From: Tenrec ecaudatus
Lineage: Eukaryota > Chordata > Mammalia > Afrosoricida > Tenrecidae
Direction of reading: 5' to 3'
NCBI RefSeq assembly: GCF_050624435.1
Contig: NC_134543.1
Location: 125,827,475 to 125,891,474 of the forward strand
DNA length: 64,000 nucleotides
Below the pieces are notes generated by a model that saw only the letters and a list, made by a program, of their open reading frames with translations, searched no databases and had not been told where the DNA came from. This document shows, piece by piece, positions 46,801-60,800 of the stretch; positions within the stretch are counted from its first letter, which is position 1; each line of letters starts with the position of its first letter. The translations under genes and the position numbers were made by a program.

Positions 46801-49800
46801 TGTGATGTACTGCCTGGGAAACTGGGAAGACTGGGAATGGGGCAGCCACCTTTCCAGAGTTTCCATGGAAGGGAAGGTACCACGTGAGTAAAACCCTCGA
46901 AGAGAAGAATGGTGGCGAAGAGGAAGCCAAGACAGAATAAGGGCTGAGTAGACTCTCGTTTTAGATCTCTGGTGGGGAACTTATAGACCTGAAAGAGAAT
47001 GCTTTTCTTCTAGAAGGCCTGTAACGATTTAGGAGATTTTCTCAGTCTCTCTCATCCTTAAATCTAAAAACATACCCTATTCATTCTGGTAGTGACTTTT
47101 TTGGATAAAATTTCTGGAAGAGATATATAAAGAGCTTAGATCGAAAAGTCTTTGAATTTCCTGTCTTTGGGATTTAACATTTATATTAATTACCCTTCCT
47201 AACAAGAAAACTTGCAATTTTAGTGTGACCAAAGAATTACTCTGTGATTGGGTTTTATGTACATGAGTAAGTAAAAATCTTTATTAGGGACATGTTTATT
47301 TTGAATGAGGATTCTGATTTACCTAATTCCTTTATCAATGTCATAAGCAGCCACCACTGAAAAAGAACAGTTATCTATAGGGGGGATGCCTACACTTTGA
47401 GAACTCAAGTAGCTTCTGTGATGTTTTAGACACTGCCTGGGAAGTGAGCTGCTCTGATTTTGCTTCCCACCTGGTTAGTGATGATCAGTCTTTGATGAGA
47501 AGCCCAGCAGCCTTCCCACTGCTCTTATCCAGAGTTCCAGAGAAACCTTTAAAATGTAACTTTGGACAGCGTTGTCAAGTAGACGTCAGCTGCAAAGAAG
47601 TGCTCTGGGAAGTCTGTGGTTCAAACGACAATGCCTCCTGTTGTGCTTCAGACACCCTGACTCACCCCGCTGCTTACGTGGGACGTGTGTGCTCCTACTT
47701 TTACTGCATCTGCCCTCTCTCAAACACTTGGGAATAAGTCATTCTTCTCAGCTGTCCAAATAGCCAAAGGATGACTCTTTTTTAAGCACTATTTTAAAAA
47801 CTTATTTTGATTAGAAAGGATTTTGGATATTCCATCTTCTCCTGCCCTTCTACAGATATATCAATCTTTGCAAGACCATATCAAACATTCATTGCCAACC
47901 ATGCTGAAGTTGTGCCAAAGTTAGCAGTGTGACAGTGTTCTTAACCAAGTGTCACTGTGTTTGTATCTTTTTTTAAAATCATTTTATTGGGGGCTCGTAC
48001 AACTCTGATCACAATCCATGTATCCATCCATGTGTCAAGCACATTTGTACATTTGTTGCCTCATCATTCTCAAAACATTTGCTTTCTTCTTGAACCCTTG
48101 GTATCAGCTCCTCATTTTTTCCACTCCCTGCCCATTTCCCCCTCCCTTATGAACCCCTGGTAATTTATAAGTTATTATTATTTTGTCATATCTTACACTG
48201 TCCGACGTCTCCCTTCACCCACTTTTCTGTTGTCCATCCCCCAGGTAAGAGGTTATATGTACATCCTTGTAATCGGTTCCCCCTTTCTACCCCACCTTCC
48301 CTCCACTTTCCCAGTATCACCACTCTCAGCACTGGTCCTGAAGGGATCATCTGCCCTGGATTCCCTGTGTTTCCAGTTCCTATCTATAACAGTGTACATC
48401 CTTGGGTCAAGCCAGATCTGTAAGGTAGAATTGGGATCATGCTAGTGTGGGGTGAGGAAGCATTTAGGAACTAGAGGAAAGTTCGTATGTTTCATCGTTG
48501 CTACACTATCTTGACTGGCTCGTCTCCTCCCTGGGACCCTTCTGTAAGGGGATGTCCAGTTGCCTACAGATGGGTCTTGGGTCCCCAATATGCACTTCCC
48601 CTCATTCACAATGATTTGATTATTTATTAGATGCCTGATACCTGATCTCTTCGACACCTCATGATCACACAGGCTGGTGTGCTTTTCCATGTGGGTTTTG
48701 TTGCTTCTCAGCTAGATGGCTGCTTGTTTACCTTCAAGCCTTTAAGACCCCAGATGCTATATCTTTTGATAGCCGGACACCATCAACTTTCTTTGCCTCA
48801 TTTGCTTATGCACCCATTTGTCTTCAGCAATCATATCAGGGAGGAAAGCACACAATGATATGATTTTTTTTCCTTTGATGCCTGAGAGCTGATCCCTTTG
48901 GCACCTCGTGATCACGCAGGCTATTGTGCTTCTTCCATGTGGGCTTCGTTGCTTCTGAGCTAGATGGCTACTTGTTTACTTCCAAGCCTTTAAGACTCCA
49001 GATGCTATATGTCTTTTGATAGGCAGGCACCATCAGGTTTCTTCACTACATTTGCTTATGCACCCACTTTGTCTTCAGTGATCATGTCGGGAAGGGGAGC
49101 ATCATGGAATGCCAGTTAATAGAATAAAGTATTCTTGCATTGAGGGAGTACTTGAGTGGAGGCCCAATGTCCATCTGATACCTTAATACTAAACTTATAA
49201 ATATATGCACAGAGATCTATTTCCCCATCCTCATATATAAATATATTTACATATGTACATGCCTTTATTTAGACCTCTATAAATGCCCTTTGCCTCCTAG
49301 CTCTTTCCTCTATTTCCTTTGACTTTCCTCCTGTCCCACTATCATGCTCAGTCTTCATTTGGGTTTCAGTAATTCCTCTTGGTTACATTACCCTTGATCC
49401 CACCCTACCAGGCCTCCTACACTCTCCTCACCACCGATTTGGATCACTTGTTCCTTGTGCCTGGGTTTGTTAACACCACTTCCTTTCTCCCTACCTTCCC
49501 CTTGCCAAGTCCCCCCTCCCCCCTGAATTGCCGTTCCCGTTGTTTTCTCCTCCAGATTGTTCGTTCAGCTTATCTTATTTAGATAAACAATTTGCACACT
49601 GTGTCTCCAGTGTTGTCCCCTGTAGGCCTATGGGGCAGTGAGGGATGTCATGTCTCATAGTGGGGCCGGCCATATGGTCTTTTCTGTGGATTGGATGCTC
49701 TGAGAGGGAATACTGTCCTTAAGGATTGTGGACCAGGATGTGCTCCATTCTTTTTTCCTCCTGTTTCAATTTCCCCCGTGTGCTCTGATCAGACATGTCC

Positions 49801-52800
49801 CTCTCCCTGAGCTGTAGCTTCAGTGCCGTCCTCTGAAATAAATTCCTCTGGGGGGAGGGGCAGGTGCTGTCCTCATAGTTGGGATTGGGGCTGGCCCCTC
49901 AGACCTCTCTACTAGGTCTCTATGCCATGCCTGTATGTTGCATCCACATCTTGGAGCACTGGGTTGAAGTCTGGCCCCTCTTTCCCTGTCAAGATATATG
50001 TGTTTGTATCTTGGATCCATTTTTTTGCTGACTCTTCCTTTGGTATAATTGTTTGCTGTCAGTACACCTGCCTCTTCTATCACTAGGGTCTTTAAAGCAG
50101 GCAATGAAACTTTCTGTTCCTCTGCAAACAATTGTACAAGAACAAATAATGTTCATCTAAGGTTCTCAAAGTATATTAGTAAGAGTAAAATCAATGGCCA
50201 GTTATTTTGATTATGCAGTCTTCATGCATGATCCCTGGTGTTTGCCTAAATTCTAGGTAAGAGAGGGTAGCCAAATAGTTTTTTCTACAAACCCAAAGGG
50301 GTTGTTCTTAAGAGCCTGCTCTTTGATCATGTGACATATCATGGCTTTTATTCTCGAAGCCTAAGAGCCTGTTCGTATTGATAGGGACATTCTTATGTTT
50401 TGGTGTACATAATGGAATTGAACTATCAAAGACATATTGTTGACCTTGTTGTTCAACTATCAACTCCTTTTAGATGCCACAGTGGAGCTATCCCTGGATA
50501 GTGCTCAGAACAACCAGAAGAAGATAACAGCCAAAACACTTGTTTCTCTTCCATCACAGGAAGCTACACATTTTTCTAAGCCACAGCCAAGCTATGAGGA
50601 GGTGAGAATATGCATTATTGGTCCTGTTTCTTTGAGATTCTTAGGACTCTATGTGATCATTCTGAAGTTCAGTTGTGTATAAACCCTGAGAAAATGTGTA
50701 TTAGTCTAGGTACTTTAGAGAAACAAACTCACAGAAACTCATGTATAAGAGAGAGTTTTATATAAAGGTTAAGTGTACATCAAGAAAACATCCCAACCCA
50801 GTGCTACCCAAGCCCACAAGTCCAACATTTACCCATTAGCCCATATGTCCAACACCTGTTCACAAAGTCCTCCTCCATCTCACAAAATGGACTCAGTGAT
50901 GCCGACTGCAGGAGGAAAGCAGAGTCAGTGAACGTGTAAGCATCTCAGCACTGGCAGGGGTTTCCACACGGCTGCTCCAGCATCCAGGGCTGCATCAGGG
51001 CAGGTCCGTGTGGCTTCTCCTCAAGGATGCGTTGCAGGAAGTGACACCCTTGTTTGACCATCAGAAAGCAAGAGACCTGAGAACTAGAAAGACGAGGCTC
51101 ACCAAGCCATTTATCTGTCCGCCCTTCAATTAAGCCCCACATGTGTTTATCAGCCAGGTTGGCACAATAAACTAACTAACTCAATCCACCCCTTGCCAAC
51201 TTGGCACCTGTACATAATTCCTTAACCTCACAATTGCAATTAAGTAACACCTACACCTTAATCTTGTGAATATGTTCCCCTACCTATGAAAGTTTCTAAG
51301 CCAACCACTTCACACCTGTATCCCCCAAATTTGGGTATCCAATTTATATACTGCCTACTTACATCAACCCAGTGCTCTGAGGAGACAATCATTTTTTGAC
51401 ATGAAGAGTCTTCATTCCAATTGGAACCTTGTGAAGTCTGCATCCATGAGCAAAGTCATATTCGGACAGGCCATCCATAAAGTGAGCAATAATATGCACC
51501 AGTTCACAGGCTCAAAAATCTCCATTTGGTCGGGGTCTGGTCAACTCAATGTGGGCTGCCTCACTCAGCCTCCACAGGGTGCCCATTGCCCACAGGGTGC
51601 CTTTAGACCATGGGCTCTCACCAGTACTCAACAAGCCTAGCCCCCTCGTGCTAGGTCATGAACTTTAGACCAGTCAACCCGCTCTCATCTTTTTTTTCCT
51701 GTAAACCAAGTCCACAGGTGTCGGTGACCAAACTCAACCTGTCTTAATTGCTGCATTTCTCCCACTCCCACTCAACAAGTAGATCCAGGTGGTCACCTAG
51801 CAAGCATTTCAGCCTGCCCACAGGCTCCCTTTAACATTCAGTCCCAGAGAGTTTTCTTCATGGTTCCAGATAAACAAAGACTACTGGTTCCTGAGTACTC
51901 CAAAGCACTGGGTGGGGTATATCTCTTCAAAGCTTTCTTTGCAAGCATGGCCTAAACCCATCTAAAGATCAAATTTTAATGGCTCAAAGCAAGTGGGCTT
52001 ACAAACTTTCTATTTTCTTACTTCCCCATAAAACAACCAAGTAAATAGTGTGGCTTTATTTGACCTCTGGCTAGACAAGAAAAACTACCACAAGGGAGAA
52101 GTCAAACAAACATCTACTCTCCATCTTATGATTTGTTTCTCTAGTATCCCGCTCCCAAGGTACCAGAATGTGTTAGTCTGGGTACTTTAGAGAAACAAAT
52201 TCACAGAAACTCATGTATCAGAGAGAGTTTTATATAAAGGTTAAGTGTGCATCAAGAAAACATCCCAGAAAGAGGGAACCAATTACAAGGATCTACATGT
52301 GACCTCCTCCCTGGGGGGATGGACAACAGAAAAGGGGGTGAAGGGAGACGTCAGACAGGGCAAGATATGACAAAATAATTTATAAATTATCAAGGGCTCA
52401 TGAGGGAGGTGGGAGCAGGGAGGGAGGGGAAAAAAGAGGACTTATGCAAAGGGCTTAAGTGGAGAGCAAATGCTTTGAAAATTATTAGGGCAAAGAATGT
52501 ACAGATGTGCTTTACACAATTGATGTATGTATGGACTGTGATAAGAGTATGAGTCGCTAATAAAATGTTTAAAAAAAGAGAAAACATCCCAACCCAGTGC
52601 TACCTAAGCCCACAAGTCCAATATTAACCCAATAACCCATATGTCCAACACCAAACCACAAAGTCCTCCTCCATCTCACAAAATGGATGCAATGATGCCA
52701 ACTGCAGGAGGAAAGCAGAGTCAGTGAACGTGTAAGCATCTCAGCGCTGGCAGGGTTCTCCAGACGGCTGCTCCAGAACCCAGGACTGCATCGGGGCAGG

Positions 52801-54844
52801 TCCATGTGGCTTCTTCTCAGGGACGTCCTGCAGGAAGTGAGCCTTGCAAGCTGAAGCAGGGAACTGGTTAAGGCAGCTGCACCCTGGTCCGACCATCAGA
52901 AAGCAAGAGACCTGAGAACTAGAAAGGCGAGGGTCACTGAGCCATTTACCCCTCTACCCTTCAATTAAGCCCTCCATGTATTGTCCAGGTTGGCACAGTA
53001 AACTAACTCGCTATGTATGGCTCTTGAAAAAGGAGACCTGTGTGGTTAGTGGACAGCCAGAATCCAATAAAGGTCCCTTTCTCAGGCAGGGTGTCTATTA
53101 ACCAGAGACTAGCACAAAGTCTTTCACAGGCCGCTAATGGTACCGAGTGTCTGAATTTCCCACATCCAGGAATACATTCTTGTCTCTTCCCTCTTTAGCC
53201 TAAAAGAGACAAATCTTCCAATAATTAGTCATTCTGATCAAAGTAAAGGTTTTAAGGACATAGATTTATCCAGTACCTATGAACTGGCTCCCAACTTAAA
53301 TGCTCAAGAGTTGGTCCACTGGGATTGCTGGGGATGGACCTGGGATGCTACATCTTTATCATCTCATACTGATAGAAAATTAGAAGAGTAAAATTAAGAG
53401 CTGGTGTTCTAGGTGTCAACTCTCATCCTCTGTTTTCTCTTGAAAAAGCTCGAGGAAGAAGAGCAGGAGGACCAGTTTGATTTGACAGTCAGTATAACCG
53501 ATCCTGAGAAGATAGGTAAGCATTCCTGGGACTCCTTGTGACGTTAGGCTGTGGTTATGCTGGCTTCTTTCTGGATGTCTTGCTCCATAGTTGGGCTCGC
53601 CAATGTGAAGTATCCATTATTACCTTTCCTGTAAAGTTATATCCCTTGCTATACTTCTGAGACTGAAAACAGCAGTTAACTAGTACTTCATTTAGACTCT
53701 TGGCACTAAAAAGAAAAATCAGGGATATCAAATATTTTAAGAATGTCTTAGAATGCAGCTTTTTTACAATTAGGAAGTGAGACCTAAAGAATTAAGTAAA
53801 ATTAAGGTTGAGCACAATGTGGCTCATGGTAGAGCTTAGAATAGAACTTTGAATTAATACATCTGTGATTCTCCAATATTTATGCATATTCTATAAAAGC
53901 GTTGATTTTAAAAAAACACGTTAGTTGCTGCTTTAATTCATTGCTGGGTGTGTTAGTCTGGTTGACTAGAGAAACAAATTCATAGATATTCATGTGTGTA
54001 ATAGAGAATTTTATACCAAAGAGCAGTTGTATATTCAGAAAACATCCCACTCCAGTCCAATTCAAGTCCATATGTCCGATATCAATCTATAAATTCCTCT
54101 TCAGACTCATGCAACACATGCAATGATGCCAAATGCAGGAAGATCAGGGGCCAGTGGGTGGAAAGTTTTGTGGATCCAGTGGCAGTGGAAACATCTAACG
54201 CTGGCAGGGGTCTCCACGTGGCTCCTCCAGCTCCAGGGCTCTAGTGTAGCTCCATGTGTCTTGTCAGCAGGAAGATGAAGCAGAGAGTCTGTCTGTATCT
54301 GGCCTCCAGTGAGCCATTTATCTCCACAGCACCTGCAAATGAGGTCATCAGCTGCAACCTGATTGAGAGGCTAGACCTCACCCCTTCCTTCTCAAGTTGA
54401 CACCAGATTATGTAACTACCACACTGGAATAAGACAGGTTATAAGTAATAGTTGAGCTATACTCTTTAACAAGTCATGATGTGTGAACCAGAAGAGAAAA
54501 TAATTAAAACAACCTGTCACTCTTAAGGTGATGAACTTTCATCCCTTTGCACCATTGTTTAGATTTCCGGTCATGTAGACATCAGGAAACCAGCTACTTA
54601 AAGCATAAGGAAGGCATGATTTTTGTAAGACCACCTTCTGGTTTTATGGGCTGTTTATTCAACATATTCCTCTCTTTTCTGCATACATTATAGATTAGTG
54701 TCCTATTTCTATCAGGATGTTCTTTTTGGAGGCCTGGTAATTTGCATATGCCATATTTTACTCTCTGAAATTATTTGAGAAATTTACATAACTTTTAAAA
54801 CTGCTATATTAATCCATTTTCAGATCTATATGCAGGTGTGCTCA

Positions 54845-54882
<38 letters not shown>

Positions 54883-57800
54883 TTGGGAAAGCAGCATGGA
54901 GGCCTCTAGGCGAAGCGTGTGAAGATCCTGCACTGCACCTTAAGTGTGCTTACCCTTGAACGTTCCCAAAATTGCAGGCACTACATGGCAAGATTGACGT
55001 GGTTTTCTTTTTGAATTGTGGTAAATAAATTGTATTAAAGTAATTTGCCAGGAGGAGATCTTTTGTACATGTGGCTATAGCTGTTTGAATGTAACTGAAA
55101 ATGTGAGTACTCTCTGTCAGGTACTTTTGTTGTTTGTTTTCTTTCATTGTTTCCTCAAATACCCTTAGAAGCTTCGGGCAGTGTGGTGTAAGTGGTTTGA
55201 AATAAATGAAAGGTGAAAGCAAACTAAATCAGTATCCTTTGTAATGACTAAACGTGTAGTTTGGCTGTTGAGACCCCCCTTTGTTGGTAGAGAAGGTAAG
55301 CCCTCTGTCCTTGGAAAAGCACTAACGTGCAGCCATCTCACTGAAATCAAGCTGTGATGCTTGACCCTCTTGATTCCAGATGGCCTTTTCCTGTAGCCCC
55401 CAGCCCAGGACTAGTTCAGGAGCTTGTGCAGCTAGCAATTGTTAACAAAGCTCTCCTGTTTGGGGTAGGGAGAATCCGCATGGGGAGTAAGGGAACAAAG
55501 GCCACCAGGAAGCACCATAGCCCCTCAATGGAGCTGTGGATGTCTAGATCCAGTGCATGTCTTCTCACTGCCCTATCAATGGTGTCTTTCTCTCCCCAAG
55601 TGGTCCAAGTCAGGATACAACCACAGAGAAAAACAGTTACTTGAATCCCAAATTATTTCATAGTCAAAAGGCTTTTTCAGAAAAATAATTTCCCAGGAAA
55701 GGGAGATTTGTGTGACATGAGGCAGCCAAAGTGTCTTCCTGCCAGGCCCTTTGCTCTGGGTGAACATGCTACATCAGTGAGGTCAGTGTCTCCCGGCTCC
55801 AGTGGAAGGGACCACGATGGTATTTCTGAAAGAGCAAGGCGAGCCCAGAGCTAGCCTCGGGTAGAACTACTTGTTTCCTTCTACATCAGTTGCTTCCTTC
55901 TCCTCCTCCTGCGTTATACAGCAAGAGAATTGTTTGGGTTGGGTCAGATGTGTGTAATCAGCCCAAATATTGGCATGGTAACAACTGATGGATTGTCAGT
56001 GTCCAGTGCTGCTTTGTGGAGGGCCTAAAATGAGCCTGGCTTTGGAACAGGGGGCTGACTTTCTTGCCTAACTCGAAACTGAGGCCCAGCCAGCACCAGT
56101 GGGGATATGCCGCAGGGCACCAGAGGGGCAGAGGAGGCACTGGCATCTGGGAGGGCATGTAAAATTCCGAGATGAAACAAGTACCCTTCTTATCCAGGAA
56201 TCCTGAGGTGTATGACTGCTGGGAAAATATTGGTGGGATCCACACTCCTGTGCCTTTCGCAATAATCCTCTCCTGCTTTCTTCTCCCACAGGGGACGGTA
56301 TGAATGCCTACGTCGCCTATACCGTTACAACACAGGTGGGTCCCAGCGACACTGCTGATGGCCACCGTAAAATGTTAGACACCAAGGTCATCATTCAGAT
56401 TAACCCCGAGGATCCCTTTAGTTTATTCGCCAACATTTTCCTTCGCATTTGTGTATGGTGAATAAGCCTCACCTCTTTCGGGACCTCATCTGTGTGCTTT
56501 GGGCTAAACCTTTCCAATGCTCTTTCAAACTGCGAATTCACCCGCGTGGAGCCGTAGGCTGCTGTAGCTCATCCCTCCTCAGAACTATGGCTGAGAGGTC
56601 ATTCAGTGGATTGTCCCAAACTAAGTGTGATCACCTGCTGAAAACTCTCCTTTTTTTAACCCCTTGAAGAATTAACACACAGACAAAATATATTTTACTG
56701 AGTGTAGATAACAAAGCTTACAGTAAATCATTTTCCTGTTCGGAACATTTGGTTTTTCCCAGTCTTTGTAATTATGAACTATGAACATTCTTGCTCCTAT
56801 CTTCTAGTGCACACCTGGAAGAGTTTCTCAGATGTGTGTGGCCACTCTCCTTAGATCAAACCAAACCAGGCTCCCGCCATCCAGTCACTTCCGACTCCTG
56901 GCGGCCCTGTGGGACAGGCGAGAACTACCCTGTGGGTTTCTGAGGCTGGAAATCTTTAAAGGGCTATGAAGCCTCACCTTCCCCCACCGTTCCCATTGAG
57001 TCACTTCCTGGCCAACACTGGGAAAGGCCAACTTTCTTCCACTTTTCCTATCCAGTAAGTGCACAAGTCTGTCATGATGTAGGCCTAGCCTTTTTACTGG
57101 AAGTCCCCTTTGTATTCTCTCTGCTATTGACCAACCTGCTCCTTTTGAGTTCTAGCTCCTCTGACTCTCTAGAGGTTGAGATGTCTACAGCTCAGAAATT
57201 TCACCACTGTTTAGACAGTCTTTGAGCTAATACCCTTAATACAGTGGTTCTCAACCTTCGTAATGCCATGACCCTTTAATACAGTTCCTCATGTGGTGGT
57301 GACCCCCAACCATAAAATAATTTTCGTTGCTACTTCATAACTCTAATTTTGTTACTGTTAGGAATCGGGCAGCCCCTGTGAAAGGGTTGTTCGACCCCCA
57401 AAGGGGTGGTGACCCACAGGTTGAGAACCACCGCCTTAATAGATCAGTTTAGGATAAAGAGATTATAAATGACTGTGGAATTCTTATATTAAGCTAGACT
57501 TTCACATCTATTTCTTTAGAGAAAGACCCCTTAACCTGGAGGTGAAAATGTATTTGAATTTAAGTGGTTGCCTTGTGATTCTATCTATTTTTATTTTATG
57601 CATTTAGATTCATTCTGAGAAGGGCTTCCCCATACTGCCAAAGGGGCTATAGCTAGGGGGACTAGCAACAGAAAAGTGGGTGGAAGGAGACAGCGGTCGC
57701 TGTAAGACATGGGAAAATGTTATAAATAACCAAGAGTTCCTGAGGGAGGGAGGGAAATGAACTGATACCAAGGGCTCAACTAGAAAAAAATTGTTTTGAA

Positions 57801-60800
57801 AATGATGATGGTAACATATATACAAATGTGCTGGACACAATGGTTGGATGGATGGGTTGTGATAAGAGCTGTATGAGCCCCCAATAAAAGGATTATTTGG
57901 AGAAGATATTTGCCAAGCTGCTGAGAGGCAGGGATCTGGGAGCTGTATTTCTGGGATGGCTCTCAAGATACTCATTTATCCCACTTGGAATGAATTTGTC
58001 TTGTGTCTTTGTTTTTGTCGCCAGACGAGTTTACCAATGTTCAGAAGTAAACAGTTTTCAGTGAAAAGAAGATTTAGTGACTTTCTGGGTCTTTATGAAA
58101 AGCTTTCAGAGAAACACGCTCAGAATGGTTTTATTGTCCCGCCTCCGCCTGAGAAGAGCCTAATTGGTAAGATTGTGGTCTGTAATCCCACTTGGATTTT
58201 TTTCCTTTATCTTCTTTAATGTAATTATTGCTTAGTTCAATGAGAGTGCTTCGATCACCAGTGTAAAATAACTTGTGGTTATGTTTTCCTGTAAGTTACC
58301 TGAGGCCTAGAGAATTGTAGAGAATTGTATATTTTGATGTGGTCTCTTCCCACCGAGGCTCTTGGCTTCAGCCTCCAGAGTTTTTTTGTGTGTTTGTTTT
58401 TCATTTGTGTTCAGGAATCTTAAATGATCCTTCCAGGTTGAATGCACTAAATTGTTTGAGATGGGCGGGAACATCCATTGACACTTATTAACTGCTACGC
58501 AGAGTCCCATGGCACAGAGGCTTGTGCCGCACGTCTCAGTGTGGAGCCTCCAGCACTCAGACGAATAAAGAATGACTCGTGTAAAAACCTCTCTTCGCGT
58601 TTGCTCACGGAAGTGACCTTATGTTGTGTTTGGCTTTGTTGGTTTTGGTTTTCTGTTGTTGCTTTTGAATTGTAGTAAATACACACACAGTCTTCAAAAA
58701 GTATGTGGAAAATTGCATTTTAATTGCATATTTTCACAAACTCTTTGAAGCCCCACTTGCATGTGTGTGTGATCAAAATAGTTGCCAATTCAAAATGTTT
58801 TACTTGTACAATTCAGTGACATTGATCGCATTCATCTTGTGGTGCTTCTATCACCATTTATTCTACCGTCGTGGACAATACTCCAGTGTCTGCTAAGTAG
58901 CAACTGCCTTTGTCCACTCTTTCTGGTTCCTGGTAGCCACGAAAACTTTGGTTTGTTTGCCTGTTTTAGAGAATTCATTTAAGTGGGATTATACAATGTT
59001 TATCTTTTTTTCTTTGTACAATGTTTATCTTTTATGACTGAATTATTTTACTCAGCATAGTATTTTCAAGGTTCATCCTAATGCAGCCTGTATATTCATT
59101 GATGGCTAGATTGTGTTTCCTCTTGGCTCTCGCACTGTCGTGAACATTGTTGTACACCTTCTGCTCGAGGTCCCATTTCCGTTCTCTGGCGTCCACAGCC
59201 ACAAGTGGCATTGCTGGGTCCTATGGTCATTCTGTCTCGCTCTGGAGGAGCCACCAGACTGCTTTCCACAGCAGCTCTCCCACTGGAGAAAGCCCCGACT
59301 TTGTCATCGCTCCCCATCACTTGTAGTTTTCCCTTTTCTTATCAAAGCCATTCTAGTGGCAGGGACATATCTCTTTGTGGTTTTGGTTTGCATCTTCCTG
59401 ATTGCTCACGAGGAACAGTTTCCATGTGTATTGGCCATTTGTTTACCTTCTTTGGTGGCTGTATTTTTGTAGCACTGTCCTCGCTGCCTTTCTTCCAGTG
59501 GGCATTATTTTTTAAGCAAACATCATTTTCATGATTTATGATTTTTTTAAATTCTATTTCAGGAATGACAAAAGTGAAAGTTGGGAAGGAAGATTCTTCT
59601 TCTGCAGAATTTCTGGAAAAACGAAGGGCTGCCCTAGAAAGGTAAGTCTGACAAACAGGAGCCAGTTTCCTGAGTAACATGCAGACACGTGCGAAACTGA
59701 AACAGGCTTGATTTTGAGACATTTTGACTCCAGTCAGTGGAGATGCGGCCCTTCCTCTTTCCTGAGTCCCTGCCTCCCCACCTTCGGGACAGATGGGCTT
59801 CCCCTCATCCTGAATGGGAAGATTGCGTATCTTCTTCCTGGACAATCATATGAATGCCTCTTGGAAACATGAAGACCATGAACTTGAATGTAGATACAGT
59901 CAGAGTCTTACTTAAGTGTCTTATCTAAGGACATTGTAAAGGAATGAATAAGATAGCCCCCTCCCAACAGAACTGTGATTCCCAAACTCGTGTGAAGCCG
60001 ATTGACCGACCTGATGATGACTGCTTGCTCTGTAGGTACCTGCAGAGGGTTGTGAGTCACCCCACCCTGTTACAGGACCCTGGCGTCAGGGAGTTCTTGG
60101 AAAAGGAAGAGGTCAGTGCTGCACACAGGCGTTTCCTCATTTTCATTTGCTCGTAGCAAGCAGAACTAGTGTAGTCAACAAATACTTGTGCATTTAGCAG
60201 GTTTATAGCCTCGTGCCATATTGTATCAAATCTTTATAAGCCCTCAACAGTAAGGAGTATTTGCTCAACCTTTGGAATGAAAGATGTACCTTGCTGGGGG
60301 TGGGGGTTGGTGGGGAGGGTTATAGAGGTCAAATTGCAACCTAGTTCTGTCTTATTAGATAAACACAGCAGTGTGTTTAGTAAATCCTTGATATATCTTG
60401 TCATAGGGTACTATGTGGCTCAAATTGAATGCCTGTATTTGTGCTAGGAGCTGAGGGACATTGGCTAAAAACTAATGCCCACAGACCATCGACCTGCCAT
60501 GCAGCCACGTGCTTTATTGAAGTAGACCGCGTACTTGGCAGGCTTTGCACAGGCTATTCAGGATTGTGAAAAATTGGAGAAAGCCCAATTGCTAACACTT
60601 GGGGATTTAAGTGAAATATATCAATGCAAGAAGTACTTTATTCTCATCATAAACAAAGTATAGAGAAGTGATTGTACTTGAAAGCATGTATTAAGAAGAA
60701 CTATGAAAAGCAAAGCATAAATATTATATAAACAACAGCTGTGGGAACATGTAAGCACTGAAGATCAAAGAAACAGAATAAAACAGTGTTTGACCTCCGA

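Noticed and set aside
59113-59534. Hydrophobic plus-strand frames resembling a membrane protein
   Set aside because: They are antisense translations of an ancient L1 3' region.
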